From: JBMNIZ01 sp050951405
GTDB taxonomy: Bacteria > Bacillota > DULZ01
Length of the DNA: 64,000 nt
Assembly (NCBI GenBank): GCA_050951405.1
Contig: JBMNIZ010000003.1
Coordinates: 10,450-74,449 of the forward strand
Reading direction: 5' to 3'
In this document: positions 17,766-25,578 of the stretch, one piece after another
How positions within the stretch are numbered: position 1 is the stretch's first letter
Layout of the letters: each line of letters begins with the position of its first letter
The notes under the pieces: generated by a model
The model's database searches: none
The model's input: only the letters and a program-made list of their open reading frames with translations
Told to the model about the DNA's origin: nothing
Translations under genes and position numbers: made by a program

Positions 17766-18689
17766 CACACCTGACCGAAAAACTGAACACATAACCGTTA
17801 AAATTCCTTCCCTTCTCCTTACCCTGAAGATAAAAAATATTATCCCCCGTAATAATCCCCATATCAGCAACAACAATAATCCTGCCCGTATCATAATTTC
17901 TTCTTACTTCCCCGATAACCGGCCGAAAGGTCTCCTTATCAACCGTATTACCAGGAAACAAATCATAATGAAGAGGTATCCCATCAGCATCCATAGCCAA
18001 TCCCATCTGCACAATAGGATTCCGACGGTTTTCCTTTGACAACCCGAACTTACGGAACTCATCCCCCTCATCAATCTCAAAATAGAAATTGGTCACATCA
18101 TAATAGATGGTCTTAGTATTACGCCCATACTTCTCACTGATCTGAGCATTCAAATACCTTTGAAACTCCTTGGCAATCTTCGAAAAATGAGAGAGGGACC
18201 GGTAAACATCCGCCAAAGAAAAATGAAAACGCTCAAAATACCGCCCTTTTTCCTCAAAAGCCTTTTTCTTGGAGCCGGGAGAAAGGAGCCTGGAGATAAC
18301 CAAAAGCATCATGATGGAATTCGTATTGAACTTAAAATTCTCATGCCTGGACTTATTCTTGAAAAACACATCCAAACCCAATTCATGATAAATCTTTAAA
18401 ATTGCCGCATAGCCAAAATTCTTTTGTTATCAGTATTAGGAGCAAGTTTTTCCTCCATATTGATGGACAAAGTCAACTTCTTTTGGGCATTTTCCTCTTC
18501 AGTCATTTTCCGGGCAAGCTCTTTGAAGTGGGCGATAGGGTCATCGTATATTTTCTCCAGTTCGTCAAGGTAACCAAGGGATTTAACAGTACGGTCAGTG
18601 GAAATACCTGTCTCTGGATCCCTGTATTTCTGAGCGATAGAAAGATAAGTCCTCCCCGTGTCTTTTCGATAAGATTTTTTTAGGTACAC
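17766..18689 (-). pseudogene. IS1634 transposase, N-terminal part with frameshift
   Basis: The N-terminal half begins at 18689 (MYLKKSYRKDTGRTYLSIAQ). At about 18420 the frame breaks at AACAAAAGAATTTTGG; restoring one base gives the expected NFGYAAILKIYHELGL and continues as one protein. The first catalytic aspartate region is YYDVTNFYFEI and the second is IIVVADMGIITGD. It ends in FSFSVR at the IS21 junction. A -1 slip at the A-run could in principle join the two frames, but a plain deletion is simpler. Confidence 0.88.
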
Positions 18690-18853
18690 ATTAAGAACCT
18701 CCGTCTCTGAGTGTCGATATTTATTTAATTATACCACATTATGCCAAATAATGCCACGGAAAAATGACAAAAATTCATAAAAAATTCCCCCTTAAGGCCT
18801 TATGCCGCAAGGGGTTTAGAATTCGCATCTCTAAATCAGGTGTAAAAGAAACG

Positions 18854-18967
18854 AGATGGCAGTATAATCAGAGGATGCCAAAATATGGGTGGCAATTAAA
18901 CTTGCAATTCCCCAACAACACAGGCAGGAATTTTCCCTTTGCTATTTTCATTGGAAAGAAATATAAT
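18854..18967 (+). repeat. Right copy of the 114-bp direct repeat
   Basis: Identical to 14224-14337. It starts with the last 60 bases of IS30 (a remnant without a transposase) and ends with the native host sequence in front of the hyd operon. Because the duplication included the promoter, the operon kept its own promoter next to its leader despite 7.4 kb of insertions. Confidence 0.92.
18939..18967 (+). promoter_or_regulatory. Sigma-A-type promoter of the hydE-hydG-hydF operon
   Basis: TTGCTA (18939-18944), a 17-base spacer and a perfect TATAAT (18962-18967). Transcription should begin about 18973-18975, at the start of the attenuator-like leader. The same promoter exists at 14309-14337 because of the IS1634 duplication. 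Confidence 0.75.
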
Positions 18968-18973
18968 AGAATT

Positions 18974-19115
18974 AGTTCCGGAGAGAGGGTTAGACCTGAC
19001 CTTGCGGAAAAAAACAGAATACCCTACACCTGATTGCAAGGATAATTCTGCGCAAAAGGGGAAAGTGGTAGGGGTTTCCCAAGCCTTTCGTCTTTTGGCG
19101 AAAGGTTTTTTGTTT
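18974..19115 (+). promoter_or_regulatory. Attenuator leader of hydEGF, TPP-riboswitch-like 3' half
   Basis: The leader between the promoter and hydE resembles the THI (TPP) element in its 3' half: ACCC, then ACCTGAT, GGATAAT, GCG and GGGGAA in the right order (19021-19063). GGGT (18987-18990) can pair with ACCC (19021-19024) as P2, CCT (19029-19031) with AGG (19057-19059) as P4, and TTCC (18976-18979) with GGAA (19060-19063) as P1. The canonical pyrimidine-sensing CTGAGA is missing; ACAGAAT is at its place. An intrinsic terminator follows. It could be a diverged TPP switch, a variant with another ligand, or an unrelated attenuator. Confidence 0.5.
19084..19115 (+). terminator. Intrinsic terminator inside the hydE leader
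   Basis: CCTTTCG (19084-19090) pairs perfectly with CGAAAGG (19099-19105) around an 8-base loop, followed by TTTTTTGTTT. It lies between the promoter and hydE, so it can only act as a conditional (attenuation) terminator. Just before it GGGAAA (19059-19064) can pair with TTTCCC (19075-19080), which could compete with the aptamer-like fold. Confidence 0.85.
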
Positions 19116-19167
19116 CATTAATGGTTGCGATTGTTTCCCTTTTTCTTCTCATTCAATTCAGGGCGGG

Positions 19168-20238
19168 ATGGCAATGGATATAAAAACTCTTATTGACCGG
19201 CTGCGGGACAGTCATGATCTCAGCCAAACTGAGCTCATGCAAATTTTAAACAGCAGGGACCCGGCATATTTATTCTCCCAGGCGGACCAAATCAGATATC
19301 TCCACAGCGGCGACCAGATTCATCTTCGGGCTATTATTGAGTTTTCCAACCACTGCCGGTGCCGCTGCCGCTATTGCGGCCTGAATGCTTCAAATACTCA
19401 ACTCCGTCGCTACCGGATGTCTCCGGACGAAATCCTGGAAAATGCCTTTGAAGCCTATCAGGTCGGTTACCGGACCATTGTGCTTCAATCAGGTGAAGAC
19501 CCTTGGTATACCAAGACCATGCTGGCTGACTTGATCAGGGAGATTAAATCCTTTGGTGATGTGGCGGTAACCTTGAGTGTGGGGGAAAGGGATGATGATG
19601 CATATCAGCTCTGGAAAAAAGCCGGTGCGGACCGCTACCTGCTGAAACACGAAACCGCCGATCCGGTTCTTTACGAAAAGCTCCATCCCCACTCCACTTT
19701 AGCGGACCGGCTTAAATGCCTCCGGGAATTAAAAAAACTCGGTTATCAAACAGGCAGCGGTTTTATGGTGGGGCTCCCGGGACAGACCACAGCCACCATT
19801 GCCCGGGATATTCTGCTCCTGAAAGAATTGCAGGTAGATATGGCCGGCATCGGGCCCTTTATCCCTCATCCCCAAACCCCTCTGGCCCATCTGCCGCCGG
19901 GGAGCTTGGAGCTGACCCTGAAATCTTTAGCCGTCACTCGTCTTTTTTTAAAAAGAATCAATCTGCCGGCCACCACCGCCTTGGGAGTGCTGGCTGATGA
20001 CCGGGTGCTGGGAGATGGTGATAGGCTCTTTTCCTCCGTCTCTCCCTTTTCCTGCGGTGCCAATGTTTTGATGAAAAAGGCCACGCCGCACCGCTACCGG
20101 TCTTTATACGACATTTACCCGAAGAAAAGCGGGGAAGAAAGGAGTGTTTTAGAGGAAAGAAAAGAAGCGGAAGCCATGATCAGGAGCATGAAAAAACAGG
20201 TGGCCCCGGGTCGGGGAGACTGTTTTGCACAAAAATAG
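19168..20238 (+). CDS. hydE: [FeFe]-hydrogenase H-cluster maturase HydE, radical SAM
   Basis: Radical SAM enzyme of the biotin-synthase type, needed with HydG and HydF to build the 2Fe subcluster of [FeFe]-hydrogenase. It is 356 aa. The SAM cluster motif is CRCRCRYCGL (CX3CX2C, about residues 65-72), followed by IVLQSGEDPWYT and the LHPHSTLADR segment. Two in-frame ATGs (19168 and 19174) are possible; the second is better spaced from GGGCGGG. It is the first gene of the hydE-hydG-hydF run, 21 bp before hydG. No hydrogenase structural gene is in the window. Confidence 0.93.
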   Translation: MAMDIKTLIDRLRDSHDLSQTELMQILNSRDPAYLFSQADQIRYLHSGDQIHLRAIIEFSNHCRCRCRYCGLNASNTQLRRYRMSPDEILENAFEAYQVGYRTIVLQSGEDPWYTKTMLADLIREIKSFGDVAVTLSVGERDDDAYQLWKKAGADRYLLKHETADPVLYEKLHPHSTLADRLKCLRELKKLGYQTGSGFMVGLPGQTTATIARDILLLKELQVDMAGIGPFIPHPQTPLAHLPPGSLELTLKSLAVTRLFLKRINLPATTALGVLADDRVLGDGDRLFSSVSPFSCGANVLMKKATPHRYRSLYDIYPKKSGEERSVLEERKEAEAMIRSMKKQVAPGRGDCFAQK

Positions 20239-20259
20239 AATGTCAGGAGGCAAACTGAA

Positions 20260-21672
20260 ATGAAAGAATGGCGGGCAGAGGACTATATCGTAGATGCTCA
20301 AATCAAGGAGGCCTTATTATTTGCTGAAAAGAAAAAAGAGGATAGGCATTACATCCGGGAACTAATCGATAAAGCTCGGGAATGTCAAGGCTTGACTTAC
20401 CGGGAAGGAGCTGTACTCCTTGCCATCCAGGACCGGGAACTCCTGGCAGAAATGTTCCAGGCAGCCCGGGAAGTTAAGGAAGCCATTTACGGAAAAAGAA
20501 TAGTTCTCTTCGCACCTTTGTATGTGAGCAATTACTGTGTCAACAACTGCCGCTATTGCGGCTACAAAAGATCAAATAAAAATCTGGTGCGCGGGAAACT
20601 CTCCCAGGAAGAGCTAAAAAAGGAAATTGAAATTCTTGAAGGGATGGGGCACAAAAGAATAGCTCTGGAAGCAGGGGAAGACCCGGTTAACTGCAGCCTG
20701 GACTATATCATCGACTGCATCAATACCATTTATTCCTTGAAATTCAAAAACGGCAGCATTCGCAGAATCAATGTGAATATTGCCGCCACCACCGTGGAAG
20801 AGTATCGCCGTCTCAAAGAAGCAGAAATCGGCACTTATGTTCTTTTTCAAGAAACCTACCACCGTCCCAGCTATGAAACCTTGCACCCATCCGGACCGAA
20901 AAGCGATTACAACTGGCATACCACTGCCATGGATCGGGCTAGGGCTGCCGGCATTGATGATGTGGGCATCGGCGTCTTATACGGCCTTTACGATTACCGT
21001 TACGATACTGTGGCCATGCTCATGCATACGGAACACCTGGAACGGGATACGGGAGTAGGCCCTCATACCATCTCCGTACCCCGCCTCCGGGCGGCGGAAG
21101 GAGTGAGCCTGCAGGAGTACCCTCATCTGGTCTCGGATGAGGATTTCGTCAAAATAGTGGCTGTGCTGCGCCTGGCAGTACCCTATACGGGCATCATTCT
21201 CTCCACCCGGGAAAAACCTCAGTTTCGGGATCAAGTCATCGCTCTCGGTATCTCTCAAATCAGTGCCGGTTCCTGTACTGGAGTAGGAGGTTACGCCGAA
21301 CAAGCCAAATCGGAAGGAAAAGACAAGCCTCAATTTGAAGTGGAAGACCACCGATCGCCTTCTCAGATTTTACAGAGTCTCTGTGCCGGAGGCTACATTC
21401 CCAGTTATTGCACCGCCTGCTACCGGGCCGGTCGAACAGGGGAAAGATTTATGGAGTTTGCCAAAAATGGCCAGATCCACAATTACTGCCTGCCAAATGC
21501 TATTCTCACTTTTTTTGAATACTTGCAGGACTATGGAGACGAAGAACTGCGCCGGACAGGTCAACAAACCATTGAAAAAGCCCTGCTGGATATTCCCAAT
21601 GCCAAGGTGCGGCAAACTACCAGAGAAAAACTGGACTTGATCCGAGCAGGCCAGCGGGACTTTAGATTTTAG
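20260..21672 (+). CDS. hydG: [FeFe]-hydrogenase H-cluster maturase HydG, tyrosine lyase
   Basis: Radical SAM tyrosine lyase that splits tyrosine to supply CO and CN for the H-cluster. It is 470 aa. The N-terminal SAM motif is CVNNCRYCGY. The C-terminal extension carries the auxiliary cluster motif CTACYRAGRTGERF with a further Cys in HNYCLPNAIL (CX2CX22C), which separates HydG from ThiH. AGGAGG precedes the ATG. The tight spacing to hydE and hydF indicates one transcript. Confidence 0.97.
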   Translation: MKEWRAEDYIVDAQIKEALLFAEKKKEDRHYIRELIDKARECQGLTYREGAVLLAIQDRELLAEMFQAAREVKEAIYGKRIVLFAPLYVSNYCVNNCRYCGYKRSNKNLVRGKLSQEELKKEIEILEGMGHKRIALEAGEDPVNCSLDYIIDCINTIYSLKFKNGSIRRINVNIAATTVEEYRRLKEAEIGTYVLFQETYHRPSYETLHPSGPKSDYNWHTTAMDRARAAGIDDVGIGVLYGLYDYRYDTVAMLMHTEHLERDTGVGPHTISVPRLRAAEGVSLQEYPHLVSDEDFVKIVAVLRLAVPYTGIILSTREKPQFRDQVIALGISQISAGSCTGVGGYAEQAKSEGKDKPQFEVEDHRSPSQILQSLCAGGYIPSYCTACYRAGRTGERFMEFAKNGQIHNYCLPNAILTFFEYLQDYGDEELRRTGQQTIEKALLDIPNAKVRQTTREKLDLIRAGQRDFRF

Positions 21673-21683
21673 GAGCGATTAAA

Positions 21684-22916
21684 ATGCAGCAAACACCCAA
21701 AGCCAACCGGCTCCATATCGCCATCTTCGGCAGGAGAAATGTGGGTAAATCCAGCTTGATCAACGCTTTGGCCAATCAGGATCTGGCCCTGGTCACCCCG
21801 GTGCCGGGCACCACAGCCGATCCGGTCTATAAATCCATGGAACTTCCAGCCCTTGGCCCGGTGGTGTTCATCGATACCGCAGGTATTGACGATGAAGGAA
21901 GCTTAGGGGAGCTCCGAGTCAAAAAGACAAGAGAAGCCCTGAGCCAAGCTGATCTGGCCCTGCTGGTCTTTTCCGGAGAAAACCAGGATCTTGCCCTGGA
22001 GGAAGAATGGCTGAAGCAGCTCCGAGAACAGCAGCCGCCTCTTCCGGTGATCGGCGTTCTCAACAAAATCGACCTGTTTCCGGCAGACCCGGAAAAGCTG
22101 AAGAAAAGACTCTCCTTGCCCGTAGTGCCTGTCAGCGCCAAAAGCAAAGAAAACTTGGAACGGCTGCGACAAGCCATTGAAAAAGAGGCCCCCAAAGATT
22201 ATGAAAGAGCCAGTATCGTAGGAGACCTGTTGCCGGCCCAAAGCACGGTAGTCCTGGTCACCCCCCAGGATATCCAGGCTCCCAAAGGAAGGCTGATCTT
22301 ACCCCAGGTGCAGACCATCAGAGACCTGTTGGACCACCGGATGATCACTCTCATCGTGCAGGAGACCGAGCTGGAAAAGGCCATGCAAATCTTGTCGACA
22401 AAAGCTCGGCTGGTCATTACTGATTCCCAGATCTTTCATCAGGTGAAAGAAATTGTACCGCGGGAAATACCTTTAACTTCCTTTTCCATTCTAATGGCCC
22501 GCTATAAAGGGGATTTACCCACTCTGGCTGCGGGTGCCAGGGCCATCGGCCTTCTAGAGCCCGGGGACCAGGTGCTCATCGCGGAAGCCTGTACCCATCA
22601 TCCCCTGGAGCAGGATCTGGCCCGGGCAAAACTCCCTTTCTGGCTGCAAAAAAAAGTGGGAGGACCCTTGGATATTCAAGTGGCGGCAGGCAGGGATTTT
22701 CCGGAAGACTTATCCCCTTACCGGCTGGTAATACACTGTGCCGGTTGCATGTTCAACAGAAAGCAAATGCTCCAGCGGATTGCTCAAGCCAGGCGGCAAA
22801 AGGTGCCCATCACCAACTACGGGGTAACCATTGCTTATCTCAATAATATTTTGGACCGGGCCCTGGAAATTTTTGCAGGAGGAGCTGACCGATCATCTCC
22901 GAGCAGAAGGGAGTAA
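21684..22916 (+). CDS. hydF: [FeFe]-hydrogenase maturation GTPase HydF
   Basis: Scaffold GTPase that carries the 2Fe precursor to the hydrogenase. It is 410 aa. The N-terminal Era-like GTPase has GRRNVGKSSLINAL (P-loop), PGTTADPV, DTAGIDDEG and LNKID. The C-terminal [4Fe-4S] ligands appear as EACTHHPLEQD and VIHCAGCMFNRKQM, the HydF pattern. It follows hydG by 11 bp. Confidence 0.96.
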   Translation: MQQTPKANRLHIAIFGRRNVGKSSLINALANQDLALVTPVPGTTADPVYKSMELPALGPVVFIDTAGIDDEGSLGELRVKKTREALSQADLALLVFSGENQDLALEEEWLKQLREQQPPLPVIGVLNKIDLFPADPEKLKKRLSLPVVPVSAKSKENLERLRQAIEKEAPKDYERASIVGDLLPAQSTVVLVTPQDIQAPKGRLILPQVQTIRDLLDHRMITLIVQETELEKAMQILSTKARLVITDSQIFHQVKEIVPREIPLTSFSILMARYKGDLPTLAAGARAIGLLEPGDQVLIAEACTHHPLEQDLARAKLPFWLQKKVGGPLDIQVAAGRDFPEDLSPYRLVIHCAGCMFNRKQMLQRIAQARRQKVPITNYGVTIAYLNNILDRALEIFAGGADRSSPSRRE

Positions 22917-22989
22917 TGCCGGCAGGAATCCTCCTCCTGCCTGGCGAATAAGCTTTTTATTTTATGAATGCATCCTGGAGGGAAAAATA

Positions 22990-23874
22990 GTGAAAGATTG
23001 GTTCTTGGCCTGCCGGCCCTGGTCCTTGACCGCTGCCGCCATACCGGTAACATTGGGAGCGGCTATTGCCTGGAATCAAGGTTATTTCCACCCTTGGCTC
23101 TTTATCCTGACCCTCATCGGGGGTGCCGCCATCCAGGTGGGGACTAATTATACGAACACTTATGGGGATTATATTAACGGGGTGGATACGGTGGAATCCA
23201 ACATCACCCAGCCCCAGTTGGTGCGAGGCATCTTGGCTCCCGACCAAATGCTCAAGGCGGGCCTGGGGGCTTTTGCTTTCGCTGCCACCATTGGTATTTA
23301 TTTGGTTTACCTGCGCGGTTGGCCTTTATTGATTTTGGGCCTCTTGGGTATTTTGGGAGGCTACGGGTATACCCTGGGCGTTGCCTATAAATACAAAGGG
23401 CTGGGTACTATTCTGGTTTTTTTCCTCATGGGACCAATGATGGCTTGGGGTGCTTACTACGTGCAGACGGGTTTTCACAGCTGGACACCCGTCCTGGCTT
23501 CCCTGCCGATAGGTTTTTTGATTTCAGGCCTTTTACATGCCAATGATTTTCGCGACATACCAAGCGATGAAGAATCAGGAATCAAAACCCTGGCCACCAT
23601 CTTGGGATTCTATTGGAGTCTGCCCTTTTATTACCTGCTGAACATCGCTGCTTATCTTTCCCTGGTCTTGTTGGTCATCTTCCGGGTACTTCCCCCGGTA
23701 GCTTTACTGCCTTTGCTATTAACCCCTCGGGTCTGGCAGCAAATGCAGAATGCAAGACTGGGCTGGCTGGGGAATTTGGAAAAGCTGAAGTTCCTGGAGC
23801 CGAAACATGCGCAAATTCATTTTCAATTTGGCCTTCTCTTTATTGCCGGCATCTTGCTCGGCACCCTTTTCTAG
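22990..23874 (+). CDS. UbiA-family prenyltransferase (MenA-like)
   Basis: An integral membrane prenyltransferase of 294 aa. I start it at GTG 22990 (VKDWFLACRPWSLTAAAIPV) because GGAGGG lies at the right distance; an in-frame opening at 22831 overlaps hydF. The two Asp-rich motifs that bind prenyl diphosphate through Mg are NTYGDYINGVDT and NDFRDIPSDEESG. These and the MenA-type spacing suggest 1,4-dihydroxy-2-naphthoate octaprenyltransferase, but no other men genes are in view. It is co-directional with hydF and probably co-transcribed. Confidence 0.85.
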   Translation: MKDWFLACRPWSLTAAAIPVTLGAAIAWNQGYFHPWLFILTLIGGAAIQVGTNYTNTYGDYINGVDTVESNITQPQLVRGILAPDQMLKAGLGAFAFAATIGIYLVYLRGWPLLILGLLGILGGYGYTLGVAYKYKGLGTILVFFLMGPMMAWGAYYVQTGFHSWTPVLASLPIGFLISGLLHANDFRDIPSDEESGIKTLATILGFYWSLPFYYLLNIAAYLSLVLLVIFRVLPPVALLPLLLTPRVWQQMQNARLGWLGNLEKLKFLEPKHAQIHFQFGLLFIAGILLGTLF

Positions 23875-23883
23875 GAGGTTGAG

Positions 23884-24504
23884 ATGAAAGCCGTTCAAAC
23901 CCATCAAGTATTATTCACTATCGCCCTGGCAGTTATCTTTTGGATTTTGACATTTGGCATCCAAGCTTTAAATTTTTGGCTGAGCATGAGCCTGGCAGCA
24001 TCTATTTTGGCCATGCTGGCCCTTTTCTTTGGAGGAAAACCTTTTACGAAAGAGGATCTCCATTTCCCATCTCTTCTTTTGGGCCTGGGAGCGGCTTTAG
24101 CCCTTTACCTGATGTTCTGGGCGGAAAGCATTGTCTCCCAATGGTTGTTTCCTTTTGCTCCCTCCCAGATTTCTTCCATCTATGAACTGCGGACGGAAGG
24201 GCAGCCCTTCACCATCGCCCTGGTCCTCCTCTTTATCACCAGCCCGGCTGAAGAAATCTTTTGGAGAGGTTTTGTGCAGAAATGGGCCATGGACAAATAC
24301 GGATCCTATCCCGGCTGGCTGTTAGCCTCCGCCATTTACGGGGGCGTTCATCTGTTTTCTGGAAATTTTATCTTAATCATGGCTGCCTTGACCGCTGGTC
24401 TCTTTTGGGGTTTTCTTTACTGGCAAAGTAAAAACTTGGTTCCCTGCATCATTTCCCACTGCCTCTGGACTGTCGGCATTTTTTTACTGGCACCATTGGC
24501 CTGA
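23884..24504 (+). CDS. CPBP-family intramembrane glutamic protease
   Basis: A 206-aa polytopic membrane protein of the Rce1/CPBP family. The signature motifs are EEIFWRGFVQKW (EExxxR), GGVHLFSG and HCLWTVG. CPBP proteins cut prenylated or other small membrane substrates; the substrate here is unknown. AGGAGG of its own lies before the ATG, 9 bp after the prenyltransferase. That pairing is suggestive but no functional link is shown. A GC hairpin without a U-run (24516-24539) follows. Confidence 0.85.
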   Translation: MKAVQTHQVLFTIALAVIFWILTFGIQALNFWLSMSLAASILAMLALFFGGKPFTKEDLHFPSLLLGLGAALALYLMFWAESIVSQWLFPFAPSQISSIYELRTEGQPFTIALVLLFITSPAEEIFWRGFVQKWAMDKYGSYPGWLLASAIYGGVHLFSGNFILIMAALTAGLFWGFLYWQSKNLVPCIISHCLWTVGIFLLAPLA

Positions 24505-24515
24505 AAAGACTAAGA

Positions 24516-24539
24516 GCCGGGTTTTAAACTAATCCCGGC
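24516..24539 (+). terminator. Hairpin after the CPBP gene
   Basis: GCCGGG (24516-24521) and CCCGGC (24534-24539) with a 12-base AT-rich loop. It has no following T-run, so it is a weak terminator candidate only. Confidence 0.4.
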
Positions 24540-24630
24540 ATTGCTCAAAATAATATTCATTTCTGCTTATTAAGAGCACATATTTATGTAAGTGAGTTTG
24601 CTTTTATATATTTTTAGGAGGTTTTTTATT

Positions 24631-25395
24631 TTGCCTGATTATTTTGTCATGTTAATACTAATTACAGGTATCATAGCCGGATTTTTTAATACTGTAGGTG
24701 GCGGCGGTTCATTAATTACCATGCCCATGCTGATTTTTCTGGGAATGCCCTCTGCCATGGCAAATGGCACTAACAGAATAGCATTAATAGTTCAAAACTT
24801 AGTAGCAGTAGCCAGTTTCAAAACTAAAGGATATTTTGATTTAAGGTTTGGTTTAATTCTGGGGATACCGGCAATGATGGGCTCAATTATTGGCGCCAAA
24901 TTTGCAATTAATATATCAGATGAAATATTTAACAAGATACTGGCTGTAATTATGGTGATGGTTCTAGTGATAATACTATTTGAACCACACAAAAAATTTA
25001 TCACATATGAAGAGGAAATGAGTAAAGAAAAAAAATGGCTGGCAGCTATTGTGTTTTTCTTTATTGGTATTTATGGCGGTTTTATCCAGGCCGGTGTTGG
25101 TTTTATTATTATCGCCAGTTTGTCGATTTTAACGGGTTTATCACTTGTTAAGATAAATAGTTTAAAGGTGTTTGTTGTTGGTATTTATATTTTTACATCT
25201 TTAATTGTCTTTGTAGCATCAGGAAATGTAAATTGGCTGATAGGTTTTTCACTGGCACTGGGTAATGCCATAGGTGCATGGCTTGGTAGTATTTTTGCAG
25301 TTTCAGGCGGGGATAAATGGATTAAGGTGGTTTTATCTATCTCTGTCATTGCAATGTCACTAAAACTATTGGGGATATTTGACTTATTTATATAA
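24631..25395 (+). CDS. TSUP-family (TauE/SafE) membrane permease
   Basis: A 254-aa polytopic protein with the internal repeat of the sulfite/sulfonate exporter family: the N-terminal half contains GFFNTVGGGGSLITMP and TNRIALIVQN, the C-terminal half GIYGGFIQAGVGFII. The start is TTG 24631, with AGGAGG eight bases upstream. Members move sulfite, sulfoacetate or related C2/S compounds; the substrate here is unknown. The gene is clearly richer in A and T than its neighbours, which may indicate acquisition. It is followed by a good terminator. Confidence 0.88.
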   Translation: MPDYFVMLILITGIIAGFFNTVGGGGSLITMPMLIFLGMPSAMANGTNRIALIVQNLVAVASFKTKGYFDLRFGLILGIPAMMGSIIGAKFAINISDEIFNKILAVIMVMVLVIILFEPHKKFITYEEEMSKEKKWLAAIVFFFIGIYGGFIQAGVGFIIIASLSILTGLSLVKINSLKVFVVGIYIFTSLIVFVASGNVNWLIGFSLALGNAIGAWLGSIFAVSGGDKWIKVVLSISVIAMSLKLLGIFDLFI

Positions 25396-25440
25396 ACATT
25401 TGATGCTGGCAAATGAAGAGCAAGACCCAAACTGCAGACA

Positions 25441-25480
25441 AAAATGGCCTTTTGGAGCAAAAGAAAAAGGCCATTTTCTT
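25441..25480 (+). terminator. Intrinsic terminator after the TSUP gene
   Basis: AAAATGGCCTTTT (25441-25453) pairs with AAAAGGCCATTTT (25465-25477), followed by CTT. The A/T flanks make it usable from both strands, but no minus-strand gene ends here; guaA stops at 25579. The rest of 25396-25578 shows nothing else. Confidence 0.8.
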
Positions 25481-25578
25481 AATCGGAAAGCACACCCTGC
25501 AGCGGGAATGTTGGCGTGATATGCAGCCCTTGAGCAGACACCTGCAATAAGAAAATCAGGGCTACGGCCTAAATTGTA

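Larger units (their letters stand above)
14338..18853 (-). mobile_element. IS1634-family insertion sequence, broken by IS21
   Basis: Bracketed by the 114-bp repeats. The ends are short imperfect inverted repeats: CCCGACTTTTACAGC on the left and, on the other strand, CGTTTCTTTTACACC on the right (CTTTTACA shared). The single minus-strand transposase gene is interrupted by a complete IS21 copy and also has a one-base frameshift, so the element is inactive by itself. The 18690-18853 stretch holds its upstream end and no gene. Confidence 0.85.

Noticed and set aside
19058..19115. T-box leader (GTGGTA followed by a CCTTTCGTC-type terminator)
   Set aside because: Only about 90 bases separate the promoter from GTGGTA, too short for Stem I and a specifier loop, and the full AGGGTGGTACCGCG core is missing.
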